DNA from: Streptomyces spinoverrucosus
Lineage (GTDB): Bacteria; Actinomycetota; Actinomycetes; Streptomycetales; Streptomycetaceae
Assembly (NCBI RefSeq): GCF_006539505.1
Contig: NZ_BJND01000035.1
Coordinates: 17,697 to 81,696 of the forward strand
Length of the DNA: 64,000 bases
Direction of reading: 5' to 3'
Numbering within the stretch: position 1 is the first letter of the stretch; each line of letters starts with the position of its first letter. This document shows, in pieces, positions 40,300 through 48,858 of the stretch. A program made the translations under genes and the position numbers. A model generated the notes under the pieces. The model was not told the DNA's origin, did not search any database, and saw only the letters and a list, made by a program, of their open reading frames with translations.

Positions 40300-41523
40300 T
40301 CAGAGCGCGGGATCCGTGCCGAGGTACTGCTCCGCGAACGCGGACGCGGCGGCGGGGGACGTGAACAGGCGGCGCAACCGGGCCAGGGTGGTGCCCGCGT
40401 GGTACGGGTCGCCGGACGCGGTCCCGTGGTACACGTCGGACAGCCACCGCGAGAACTCCTGGTAGTCCCAGACCCGCTCCAGGCAGTCGGTGGAGTAGCC
40501 GTGCAGCCCGCTCCCGTCGCCCTTCGTGAGGTACGCGACGAGCGCGTCGCCGAGCAGGAACGCGTCGTGCAGGGCGAGGTTCATACCCTTCGCGGCGATC
40601 GGCGCGGTGAGGTGGGCCGCGTCACCGGCCAGAAACAGTCGCCCGAAAGCCATCGGCTCGACCACGTAGTTGTGCATGTCGAGCACCCGCTTCTCGATCA
40701 GCCGACCCTCGGTGAGGGGTGGGGTGTCCCGCGCGCCCAGCCGCTCCTGGAGCTCGGCCCAAACCCTTTCCTCCGACCAGTTCTCCGGGTCGTCGCCGGG
40801 CGGGCACTGGAGGTAGTACCGGGTCACCTCGGGGCTGCGCGCCATGTGCCCGGCGAAGCCGCGGGGGTGGATGCCGAACACCACGCAGTCCGAGGACGGC
40901 GGGGCCTCCGCGAGCAGCGCCAGCCAGCCGATGCCGTAGTCGTGCCGCGCGATACGGACCCGCTCCCGCGGCAGCGCGGCACGCGTCACGCCCCGCGCAC
41001 CATCACAACCCGCCACGAACTCGCAGTGGATCACCTGACGTTCGCCGGTCTCCGGGCAGGTGTACGACACCGCAGGCCGGTCGGTGTCCAGGTCGTGGAG
41101 CCGGACGTCCCGCACGCCGAACCGGATGTCGCCCCCGCGGACGTCGGCGTACTCCCGCACCAGGTCCGTCACCAGCAACGGCTGTGGATAGATCCAGTGG
41201 TGCTGCCCCGTCAGTTCGGTGTACGACAGCCGGTAGCGCCCTCCGGCGAAGCGGAACTCGCACTGGGTGTGCCGCTGGGCCCGCTCCAGCAGGTTCCCGG
41301 CCAGGCCCCGCCGTGCGAGCCCGCGCACGGCCCACTCCTCCAGGACCCCGGCCCGCGGCCGCTGTTCGATGAACTCCCTGCTCTCCACCTCCAGCACGAC
41401 ACAGTCGACGGACGCGGCCCGCAGGATGTTGCCGAGCGTCAGACCGGCGGGCCCGGCGCCCACGATGACGACCGGAGAGCGGTGCGGCGTGGGGGAGTTG
41501 GGGTGGGGGGAAGGTATGACCAC
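40300..41523 (-). CDS. pobA: 4-hydroxybenzoate 3-monooxygenase
   Basis: The 407-residue flavoprotein hydroxylates 4-hydroxybenzoate to protocatechuate. FAD motifs are VVIVGAGPAGLTLGNILRAASV at about residues 18-39, CDGARGVTRAALP (DG motif) and GRLFLAGDAAHLTAPIAAKGMNLALHDAF. Characteristic PobA residues in RAGVLEEWAVRGL and QHHWIYPQPLLVTDLV shape the substrate site. CATAAT lies six bases before the GTG at 41523, suggesting a leaderless start. No pca genes or PobR regulator are adjacent. It is convergent with ArsR (13-bp gap). Confidence 0.93.
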   Translation of the reverse strand: MVIPSPHPNSPTPHRSPVVIVGAGPAGLTLGNILRAASVDCVVLEVESREFIEQRPRAGVLEEWAVRGLARRGLAGNLLERAQRHTQCEFRFAGGRYRLSYTELTGQHHWIYPQPLLVTDLVREYADVRGGDIRFGVRDVRLHDLDTDRPAVSYTCPETGERQVIHCEFVAGCDGARGVTRAALPRERVRIARHDYGIGWLALLAEAPPSSDCVVFGIHPRGFAGHMARSPEVTRYYLQCPPGDDPENWSEERVWAELQERLGARDTPPLTEGRLIEKRVLDMHNYVVEPMAFGRLFLAGDAAHLTAPIAAKGMNLALHDAFLLGDALVAYLTKGDGSGLHGYSTDCLERVWDYQEFSRWLSDVYHGTASGDPYHAGTTLARLRRLFTSPAAASAFAEQYLGTDPAL

Positions 41524-41582
41524 GCGAGCATTATGACGGGGGCCGGACAGGTGGGGGAGGCGCGCGTGAAACGCGACCGACG

Positions 41583-41990
41583 TCAGCCGAGCCGCGGGAT
41601 CTCAATGGCCGGGCACCGATCCATGACCATCTCAAGGCCGGCAGCTCGGGTCCGCTCGTGCGCGGCCTCGTCGATCACGCCGAGCTGGAACCACACGGCC
41701 TTGGCGCCCTTGGCCACGGCGTCATCGGCGACCGCGCCGGCGAGCGCGCTGTTCACGAAGACGTCCACGACGTCGACGTCGAAGGGAATGGCATCGAGAG
41801 ACGGATAACCTCGTTCCCCGTGCACCGTCTCGGCCTTCGGGTGAACGGGGACGATCCGCTTGCCATAGCGTTGCAGGACCTCCGCGACACCGTAAGCGGC
41901 GCGCCGTTCGTTGGCGGAGAGACCAACGATCGCCCATGTGTCCCCCAGTTCAGTGAGGATCTTGCGGATTGCCTCGGTCTCGCTGCGCAC
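41583..41990 (-). CDS. CoA-binding domain protein (YccU-like)
   Basis: The 135-residue protein matches the stand-alone CoA_binding_2 family: TWAIVGLSANERRAAYGVAEVLQRYGKRIVPVHPKAETVHGERGYPSLDAIPFDVDVVDVFVNSALAGAVADDAVAKGAKAVWFQLGVIDEAAHERTRAAGLEMVMDRCPAIE. It has a Rossmann fold that can bind CoA. Function is unknown. The GTG at 41990 follows GGAGGAG. Upstream lies decayed DNA up to 42661. Confidence 0.9.
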   Translation of the reverse strand: MRSETEAIRKILTELGDTWAIVGLSANERRAAYGVAEVLQRYGKRIVPVHPKAETVHGERGYPSLDAIPFDVDVVDVFVNSALAGAVADDAVAKGAKAVWFQLGVIDEAAHERTRAAGLEMVMDRCPAIEIPRLG

Positions 41991-42196
41991 GGTGCTCCTC
42001 CTGTGGGCCGGATGTTCGCGCAGTGGCCAACGGCGGGCGGCTGCGCGTCATTCCCTGCAAGGCACCGATTGTCCAGCCGCTGGAGTACGTGCTGGGGCCT
42101 GCCTGGTGTACGAGGCCGGTCCGGGACCTGGGCAGCGCCGGGCAACAGCCCCTGCCGGGACGGCCCGCCCTCCCGTGTGACACGGCCGACCGCGCA

Positions 42197-42513
42197 TCAC
42201 TCCGCCGGGCCGACCTGGACCATGGCCGCGCCGAGGACCGGCCGACGGACGTCGACCACGGACGGTACGGACGGCTCGCCGCTGCCGGGCACGCCGACGC
42301 GGACCACGCCTTCGGCGTCGAGGGCCCGCCGGCGGGAGGAGCCCGGCAACCGCGCCGTGCATGCCGGCCAGCTGCCAGTAGCCAGTCCGGTCGAACGCGC
42401 AGGCCGTCGAGGGACTCGAACAGCGTCCGGACGACGTACTCGGGCAGACCGAGGGCGATCAGCGGAGCGATCGCGGCGACACTGCGCTCCCTTACGAGTT
42501 TCCCGCCCACCAT
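42197..42513 (-). pseudogene. Probable frameshifted remnant in decayed region 41991-42661
   Basis: From the ATG at 42513 the minus strand reads MVGGKLVRERSVAAIAPLIALGLPEYVVRTLFESLDGLRVRPDWLLA with good coding character. That frame then turns into Arg/Pro-rich nonsense, while another frame resumes as RALDAEGVVRVGVPGSGEPSVPSVVDVRRPVLGAAMVQVGPAE and stops at 42197. A single indel near 42365 would join them into a protein of about 105 residues. I do not recognise the family. The rest of 41991-42661 shows no convincing gene and looks like degraded DNA. Confidence 0.35.
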
Positions 42514-42661
42514 GCCGCGGCCGACCAGGGGCCGGCCTCACCGCACTGGCCCTGGTCACCCTGGTGGCGCTCCGGTCGCGTCTGGTACCCCGGGCGCGCA
42601 GCCGTACGGCGGCCCGCCGTACCGGTCCCGCAGTGCCCCTGCCGACGGCTTGACCCCGCTG

Positions 42662-43753
42662 TCACGGACCGGGCTCGGCCGCGGATGCGGGCCCGGCACC
42701 CGCGTTCCGGTCCGCGGCTGAGGCAGCGGCCGCCGCCGCGGCAGCCTGGGCGTAGCGGCGCGGAGGCATCCCCTCCCACCGGTTGAAAGCCCGCACCAGG
42801 CTGGGCACATCGCTGTACCCGAGCCTCCTTGCGATCTCACCGAGGGTACGGGCGCCGTCACCCACCCATCGCACGGCGAGCCGGTGGCGGGCCTCATCCA
42901 GCAGGAGCCGCCAGGAGGTGCCGTCCTCCTGCAGGGCCCGACGCAGGCCGCGTCCGCTCATGTGCAGGGCTCTGGCCAGGTCGTCGGGGCGGACGGTGGC
43001 CAGGTCCTGCCTGCTCAGCCACGCCGCGGCACGGCGGCTGACCGGCAGGCGGCCGTGCGGGTGCAGCCCGGCCAGGATCCCGTCGGCGTAGCCCCGGTAC
43101 ATCCCAAGGAGGGCTGGGTCGCCGTAGGGGAGCGGGGCGTCCATCTGCCCGAGCGTCCACTCCATGCGGTTCTCCGAAGCCCCGAAGGTCACCGGCGCGC
43201 CCAGCGCCGCCTCCCACGGCCCTGTCCCTTCCTCGGGCGCGGGGTGCGTGAAGGTGATGCGCGTGGCCTGCCAGCCGTCGGGGCTCAGCCACCGCGCCGC
43301 GGTGACGATTCCGGCGACGACGGCCTCGGTCTGCTGGACGTCGGCATCGCCGGGCGGGGTGAATCTGCGGTACGTCAGGGCCGCGCGGTCGGCGTGCCGG
43401 GTGAAGGACAGCCGGCCGGCGTCGCTGACCATGCGGTGGTAGCGCACGGTCAACTGGGCGGCGTCCTGGAGGGTGGGGCTTGCCAGCAGTGCGTGGCCGA
43501 GGACGTGGTAGGCGCCCGGGCGCAGTCGGCCGCCGACGTGGAGCCCGAAACAGCGGTCGCCGGTCGCGTCGATGGTCAGGTCCCAGATGCGGCGGACGGT
43601 GCTGGAGGGGATGCGTTCCAGCAGATCGAGACCGCCGTGCCGTAGCCCCGCACCCCTCAGCAGCCGGTCGGGGTCCGCGCCCCGGTCTGCTGCGGCCTCA
43701 ACCACGGTACGCACATAGCGCGTTGACACGCTCGTCTCTGGTGGGTCGGACAC
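42662..43753 (-). CDS. AraC-family regulator with Arabinose_bd-type sensor
   Basis: The 363-residue protein has an N-terminal domain of the Arabinose_bd/OruR type (RYVRTVVEAAADRGADPDRLLRGAGL ... GDRCFGLHVGGRLRPGAYHVLGHALLASPTLQDAAQLTVRYHRMV). A C-terminal AraC double helix-turn-helix follows (DDLARALHMSGRGLRRALQEDGTSWRLLLDEARHRLAVRWVGDGARTLGEIARRLGYSDVPSLVRAFNRWEGMPPRRYAQ, about 258-337). The last 25 residues are Ala-rich. It is divergent from the AGPS-like flavoprotein gene and probably activates it. The ligand is unknown. Confidence 0.93.
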   Translation of the reverse strand: MSDPPETSVSTRYVRTVVEAAADRGADPDRLLRGAGLRHGGLDLLERIPSSTVRRIWDLTIDATGDRCFGLHVGGRLRPGAYHVLGHALLASPTLQDAAQLTVRYHRMVSDAGRLSFTRHADRAALTYRRFTPPGDADVQQTEAVVAGIVTAARWLSPDGWQATRITFTHPAPEEGTGPWEAALGAPVTFGASENRMEWTLGQMDAPLPYGDPALLGMYRGYADGILAGLHPHGRLPVSRRAAAWLSRQDLATVRPDDLARALHMSGRGLRRALQEDGTSWRLLLDEARHRLAVRWVGDGARTLGEIARRLGYSDVPSLVRAFNRWEGMPPRRYAQAAAAAAAASAADRNAGAGPASAAEPGP

Positions 43754-43887
43754 GGCCGCGAGTGAACCGCCGCCCGCCGCCAGATGTCAACGGTCTGGCC
43801 GCCGCGGCCAATGACAGCGCCCGGCGGCGTTCGTACCGTCGCAGCGCGGACACGACCGTGATGACGACACCTGGGACGGGAGCAGCC

Positions 43888-45528
43888 GTGGTCACTGAGG
43901 GGCGTCGGCGGAAATTCTGGGGGTGGGGCTACGAGGACGAACAGCCCTCCCCGCCGGAGACCAGAAAGATCGCTGAACAGGCGCGCGGCGTACTCGGATT
44001 CGGAGCCGAGCACATCCGCGTACCCGCCCGCCTGGCCGACCTCGAACTGCCCCCCGCCAGACGGCTCGTACCCCCCTCGCGCCTGGCCGGCATCTGCCAA
44101 GACGACGTCTACGAGCGGGCCACGCACGCCATGGGAAAGTCGTACAAGGACGTCGTGCGCGGATTCCACGGCGAGATACCCCATCCCCCCGACCTCGTCG
44201 CCTTCCCTCGTGACGAGGACGAGATCACACGGCTGCTGGAGTGGTGCTCGCACGAGAGCGTCGCGGTCATACCGTTCGGCGGCGGCACCAGCGTGGTGGG
44301 CGGCGTTGAGCCCCTGGTTGGCGACACCTACCGGGGCACGCTCTCCCTCGACCTGCGCAGGCTCACGGGCGTCGTCGACGTCGACCTGACCTCACGGGCG
44401 GCCCGCATCCGGGCCGGGACACCGCTGCCCGACGCGGACGCCCAACTGCGCCCGCACGGCCTGAGCCTGCGCCACTTCCCCCAGTCCTACGCCTTCGCCA
44501 CGGTCGGCGGCAGCCTCGTCACCCGAGCGGGCGGCCACTACGCCACCGGCGGCACCCGCATCGACGACTTCGTCGAGTCCGTACGGGCCATTACGCCCAG
44601 CGGCGTCTGGGAGAGCCGCCGACTGCCCGGATCGGGGGCGGGGCCGAGCCCGGACAGGCTGCTGCTGGGCTCCGAAGGCGTCCTCGGGGTCGTCACCGAG
44701 GCATGGCTACGCCTGCAGAACCGGCCCGTCCACCGGGCTTCGCAGGCCGTTCGGTTCCCCACATTCCTCGACGGGGCGACGGCTGTTCGCACGCTTGTGC
44801 AACTGGGTCTGCGCCCCGCCAACTGCCGGCTGCTCGACGGCGGGGAAGCGGCCCTGAGCGGGGCAGGCGACGGCACGAGCGCCGTGCTCCTGCTGGGTTT
44901 CGAGTCCGCCCACTTCCCGCAGGACGGCGAGCTGGAGGACGCAGTGTCGTGCTGCCGCGACCTCGGCGGAACGCCGGTCGGGACACCCCGCGTACGCGGC
45001 CCACAGGGTACGGCGCCCCAGGGCGGTGGGCCGGAACAACGCTGGCGCGACGGTTTCCTGGCCGCCCCGTACCTGCGGGACTCGCTCGTTGCAGCCGGGA
45101 TCCTCGTGGAAACGTTCGAGACCGCCATCACCTGGGACCGCTTCACCGACTTCACCACCCGCATCACCCGCGCCGCGCAGGACGCGGCCGCCGAGGTGTG
45201 CGGTGCCGCGGCCGTCAACTGCCGTCTCACCCATGTCTATCCCGACGGAGCCGCCCTCTACGTGACCGTCCTCGCACCGGCCCGGCGCGGTAGCGAGACA
45301 GCCCAGTGGGACGCGGTGAAGAGCGCGGTCTGCGAACTCATCGTCGACCGCGGCGGCACCATCACCCACCACCATGCCGTGGGCCGCGAGCACCGCCCTT
45401 GGTACGACCGCCAGCGCCCCGACACGTTCGCGGTGGCCCTCGGCGCCGTCAAGCGAGCGCTTGACCCGAGGGCGATCCTCAACCCCGGTGTGCTTCTTGA
45501 CACCCCCGCACCGCCCGCAACGGCCTGA
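43888..45528 (+). CDS. AGPS-like FAD-binding oxidase (alkyldihydroxyacetonephosphate-synthase family)
   Basis: The GTG at 43888 lies five bases after GGGAG; an ATG at 43861 is also in frame. The 546-residue protein begins RRKFWGWGYEDEQPSPPE, the opening typical of alkylglycerone-phosphate-synthase-like flavoproteins. The VAO/PCMH FAD domain shows VAVIPFGGGTSVVGGVEPL, SLRHFPQSYAFATVGGSLVTRAGGHYATGGTRIDDFVESV and LLGSEGVLGVVTEAWLRL. The C-terminal cap includes NCRLTHVYPDGAALYVTV and THHHAVGREHRPWY with the His-rich active-site loop of AGPS. Bacterial members are mostly uncharacterised. The divergent AraC gene is the likely regulator. Confidence 0.88.
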   Translation: MVTEGRRRKFWGWGYEDEQPSPPETRKIAEQARGVLGFGAEHIRVPARLADLELPPARRLVPPSRLAGICQDDVYERATHAMGKSYKDVVRGFHGEIPHPPDLVAFPRDEDEITRLLEWCSHESVAVIPFGGGTSVVGGVEPLVGDTYRGTLSLDLRRLTGVVDVDLTSRAARIRAGTPLPDADAQLRPHGLSLRHFPQSYAFATVGGSLVTRAGGHYATGGTRIDDFVESVRAITPSGVWESRRLPGSGAGPSPDRLLLGSEGVLGVVTEAWLRLQNRPVHRASQAVRFPTFLDGATAVRTLVQLGLRPANCRLLDGGEAALSGAGDGTSAVLLLGFESAHFPQDGELEDAVSCCRDLGGTPVGTPRVRGPQGTAPQGGGPEQRWRDGFLAAPYLRDSLVAAGILVETFETAITWDRFTDFTTRITRAAQDAAAEVCGAAAVNCRLTHVYPDGAALYVTVLAPARRGSETAQWDAVKSAVCELIVDRGGTITHHHAVGREHRPWYDRQRPDTFAVALGAVKRALDPRAILNPGVLLDTPAPPATA

Positions 45529-45616
45529 AGCCTGAAGGCCGAGCTTCCCACTCGCACCGTCCCGTCCCCGCGCCCGGCCGGCGCCGCCGGGCCGTCACCA
45601 GAAAGGGCACGCGCTG

Positions 45617-46669
45617 ATGTCCGACACACACCACAGACTTGTATCCGCGGCCGGCACGGCCACTGTCCGCTCACGCCCGTCCCGCCGCCCCGCCCGGCAT
45701 GCGGCGCGAGCTGCCGTGGCGGCCCTGTTCGCCGTACTGCTCGTGTTCGTATCCGGCAACACGGCCTGGGCGAGCGGCCGGCACAGCGAGGGGCTCGGCG
45801 CCATCTCCCACCCCGACTGGATGGCGGCCCTGCCTGATACGGCTCGCCTGGCCGACCTCTCGATCCCCGGCACGCACGACACCATGGCCCGTGACGTCAC
45901 CTTCGTGGCGGAGACCCAGAAGAGCCCGCTGCCCGAGCAGCTCAACGCCGGTATCAGAGCACTCGACATCCGCGCACGGCATTTCAAGGACCACTTCACG
46001 ATCCACCACGGCGTGGTCTATCTGAACGCCAACTTCACCGACGTCCTGCGCCAGACGACCGACTTCCTCAAGGCCCACCCCCGCGAAGCGGTACTGATGC
46101 GGCTCAAGCAGGAACACACCCCGGAGGGCAACACCCGCTCCTTCGCCCAGACACTGAGGTGGTACCTGGAGCAGAACCCGGAAACGGCCCCGCTCGCCCG
46201 TGACCACCTGTGGCGGCCGACCGACGGCAACCAGCAGGCTCCCACCCTCGGTGAGGTCCGCGGAAAGTTCGTCATCCTGCAGGAATTCGACGGCGAGGGC
46301 ACCGACTTCGGGCTCAGCTACTACAGTCCCGCCCTGAACATCCAGGACGCCTACGACGTGCCCACCATGTTCCACATCAAGGGCAAGTGGGACAAGGCCA
46401 GAGGGCATCTGGAAGAAGCCGCCGGCAGCAATCCGCAGACGCTCTACGTCACCTTCCTCAGCGGCGTCGGTCCCGGCGCCTACCCGCACGCGGTGGCCGC
46501 AGGGGCCCTGTGGTTCACCGGGGTCAACCACTATGCCCTGCACTGGCTGGAGTCACGCGACATGAGACGCACCGGAGTGGTGATGATGGACTATCCGGGC
46601 CCAGATCTCGTCACTACTGTCCTGCGCCACAACGAGCACGCAGACGTCGCACAGGACACACACGCCTGA
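45617..46669 (+). CDS. Secreted phosphatidylinositol-specific phospholipase C-like protein
   Basis: The 350-residue protein has a long signal peptide (basic start, AARAAVAALFAVLLVFVSGNTAWA, cleavage after about residue 52). A PI-PLC X-type barrel follows: ARLADLSIPGTHDTMARD holds the first catalytic His, IRALDIRARHFKDHFTIHHGVVYLNANF the second His region, and LKAHPREAVLMRLKQEH the strand after it. These match the bacterial one-domain PI-PLC fold (about 300 residues). It cleaves phosphatidylinositol or related lipids outside the cell. An RBS AGAAAGGGCACG precedes the ATG. It lies 88 bp after the AGPS-like gene in the same direction, so co-transcription is possible. Confidence 0.9.
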   Translation: MSDTHHRLVSAAGTATVRSRPSRRPARHAARAAVAALFAVLLVFVSGNTAWASGRHSEGLGAISHPDWMAALPDTARLADLSIPGTHDTMARDVTFVAETQKSPLPEQLNAGIRALDIRARHFKDHFTIHHGVVYLNANFTDVLRQTTDFLKAHPREAVLMRLKQEHTPEGNTRSFAQTLRWYLEQNPETAPLARDHLWRPTDGNQQAPTLGEVRGKFVILQEFDGEGTDFGLSYYSPALNIQDAYDVPTMFHIKGKWDKARGHLEEAAGSNPQTLYVTFLSGVGPGAYPHAVAAGALWFTGVNHYALHWLESRDMRRTGVVMMDYPGPDLVTTVLRHNEHADVAQDTHA

Positions 46670-46716
46670 CCCTCCGTCGCCGGGCCTGAGCCGGGCGCAG
46701 AGCGCCGGGGAGCTTG

Positions 46717-47090
46717 TCATGTCGGCGACCCGGCGGCTGCTCCGCCCGGCTCCGACTCGATGGCGCAGCACAGAAGGCCCAGCAGAAGCATGGCCATGGG
46801 AAGCAGGAACAGACCGCTCATGGCACAGCCCAGGGCCGCGCCGGCGCCGCTGGCGGCGGAGAAGCCGCGGCTGCGGAACAGCCGCAGGGGGAGCAGCGGC
46901 TCGCGGCGATTGCGGCACTGCCAGAAGACGAAACCAGCCATGGCCACCAGGCCGAGGGCGAGGATCCGGGTATCGCCACGTTCACGACCGTGGCGTCCAG
47001 CCCGATCATGAAGACGCTCACGCACAGCGCGCACAGAGCCGCCCAGGGGCCGCGATCGGATCGTTCGGGTCGTGCGGGAGAGCTACTGCG
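46717..47090 (-). pseudogene. Remnant of a DHA2-type drug exporter (MFS)
   Basis: The minus strand holds two pieces of one transporter in different frames. DRGPWAALCALCVSVFMIGLDATVVNVAIP (about 47057 downwards) is helix 1 of the EmrB/QacA family. It is followed almost at once, one frame over, by ILALGLVAMAGFVFWQCRNRREPLLPLRLFRSRGFSAASG and a further helix, ending at 46717; these belong to the middle of the protein. Several helices between are gone and the end is missing. A large internal deletion with frame loss therefore killed the gene. The bases from here to 47375 show no other gene. Confidence 0.65.
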
Positions 47091-47375
47091 ATGAAGAAGC
47101 TGCTGCAAAGCGGGTCGTGTCCTTCGTACGTCCCGCCCGGCCGTACGCGGGACCACGACGAACCGAAGCAGGGAACGGAAGCCCATCAAGGGCGATGACG
47201 TTGACAGTCGCTTCGATCCGCATCGCGGTACTCCCGATCTCGGTTGCAGGACGACGGGCGCTCTGAATCCCGTCTCGAATCCCGTCCCCTCTGATCATCC
47301 CGCCCGCGAGACGCCCGGGATCAGCCGATCGGCCCCTTCATCGGATGAGGCGTCGGCGCGCCCGGCCGAGGTGGC

Positions 47376-47825
47376 TCAGCGCCTGCCGTCGACCTGTTCG
47401 TGGCGGTCCAGCTCTTGCAGCAGCCTGCGGAGGAGGGCTCGCGTCCTGCTGACCTCCTCGGAGTCGAGTGCCGAGAAGAGTTCGCGGTGCACTGCCGAGG
47501 CGCGTTGCGTGAGGGCGGCGAGCACTTCGTGGCCGCGAGGGGTGAGGGTCAGCAGCGGGGAGCCCCGGTGGTCGGGGTTGGCCTCGTAGGTGGCGTGTCC
47601 CAGGTTCACGAGGTCGTTGGCGACGCGCTGTACGTTCTGCCGGCTGACCCCCAGGCGGCGGGCGGCCTGCGGCACGGTGAGGGCCGTTTCGGAGACCACG
47701 CTCAGGACCTGCCAGCGGGCCTGGGTGAGCCCTTCGGCCTGTGCGGTGTGCTCGCCCAGGCGGCGCAGGGCGCCCGCCGCCTCGAACACGTCGGCCACGA
47801 GCAGGGCCATTGCATCGGACATCAT
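47376..47825 (-). CDS. MarR-family transcriptional regulator
   Basis: The 149-residue protein has the MarR winged helix: LTQARWQVLSVVSETALTVPQAARRLGVSRQNVQRVANDLVNLGHATYEANPDHRGSPLLTLTPRGHEVL at about residues 33-102, flanked by dimerisation helices. The ATG at 47825 follows GGAG by five bases. It is divergent from the hemerythrin gene, and a GACAA-N4-TTGTC dyad lies between. The drug-exporter stump 286 bp downstream may once have been its target. Confidence 0.92.
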   Translation of the reverse strand: MMSDAMALLVADVFEAAGALRRLGEHTAQAEGLTQARWQVLSVVSETALTVPQAARRLGVSRQNVQRVANDLVNLGHATYEANPDHRGSPLLTLTPRGHEVLAALTQRASAVHRELFSALDSEEVSRTRALLRRLLQELDRHEQVDGRR

Positions 47826-47837
47826 CTGGGCTCCATT

Positions 47838-47851
47838 GACAACATATTGTC
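47838..47851. promoter_or_regulatory. MarR-type operator GACAA-CATA-TTGTC
   Basis: A perfect 14-bp dyad lies 12 bases before the marR-like start, and TTGTC recurs at 47866-47870. The TTGACA inside it (47836-47841) may be the -35 box of the hemerythrin gene, so binding would block both directions. Confidence 0.55.
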
Positions 47852-47892
47852 TGTATGTGAATCTGTTGTCAGTCTAGTCCAAGGAATCCCTG

Positions 47893-48618
47893 ATGAGGAG
47901 CAGTGCAGACATGCCTAGGGTCGATTTGTACAGGAATGTTCACATGGGACAACGGGAGTGGCTCTTCGCTCTCGCCGTCGATGTCGGCGCCGCCGACCTC
48001 GCGCAACCGGACTGTGCCGAGCGCATCGCGGAGGGCTGCCTGGCCATGACGCAGGAGCTCCGTGAGCACGCCGACCACGAGGACGCCTACATCCACCCGC
48101 TGCTGCGGGAGAGGGCGGCCGAAGCCGCCGAGGCGCTGGACGCCGAGCACCTGCGCCTCGATGCGGCGCTCACCGCGCTGGACGAGCGGGCGCGCCGGCT
48201 GCCGAAGATCCCGGCCGACGCGCTGCCCGATGCACGGCACGGCCTCTACCTGGCCGTGAACGAGCTGATCAGCGCCTACCTCGCCCATCTGCATGCGGAG
48301 GAGACGGTGGCGATGCCCGCTCTGTGGCAGACGTGCACCGACGACGAACTCGGTGCCGTCTTCGGCGCCTTCAAGGCATCCCGCACTCCGGAGGAGAGCC
48401 TTACCGACCTCCGCCGAATGCTGCCGTCCCTCCCGCCCGCCGACCGCGCCGCCATCGTGCGGGCAACGCTCGCCGCCGGACCGGACGACGAGGCAGGAGG
48501 CACTCTCGCGGCCCTCTCCACGACACTCAGCCCTCGCCAGCGCAGCCGGCTCTACGAGGATCTCGGAGTGCCGGAGACATGGGCCGTGCGCGAGACCGTA
48601 CAGGGACAGGACCGCTGA
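47893..48618 (+). CDS. Hemerythrin-domain protein
   Basis: The 241-residue protein contains a hemerythrin-like four-helix bundle with metal ligands in ELREHADHEDAYIHPLLRER (H-x3-E and H-x3-H types), EALDAEHLRLDAAL and YLAHLHAEETVAMPALW. Such di-iron proteins sense or carry O2, NO or oxidants. The C-terminal third is a separate helical domain with LPSLPPADRAAIVRATL. AAGGA seven bases before the ATG is a good ribosome site. The divergent MarR regulator probably controls it. Confidence 0.87.
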   Translation: MRSSADMPRVDLYRNVHMGQREWLFALAVDVGAADLAQPDCAERIAEGCLAMTQELREHADHEDAYIHPLLRERAAEAAEALDAEHLRLDAALTALDERARRLPKIPADALPDARHGLYLAVNELISAYLAHLHAEETVAMPALWQTCTDDELGAVFGAFKASRTPEESLTDLRRMLPSLPPADRAAIVRATLAAGPDDEAGGTLAALSTTLSPRQRSRLYEDLGVPETWAVRETVQGQDR

Positions 48619-48858
48619 GGGCCTCTCCGGCGACAGCGAATGACGAAGGAAACCTGAAGCGCCAGGCGGCCCTCTGACGGCCGCGGGGACACCCGAGTTG
48701 GAGAGGGAGGCCGACGGCACCTCGGCGACCGTGGACAAGGACGGTTACGCATGATCTGATCGACGATGACCTGCTGGGGTGTGCGCCTTCGGTTCTCCGG
48801 CGTGCTGTCCGGAAACGCGTGTCGTGCGTACGGCCGTCCGCAGGCCTACGCTCGCTGC

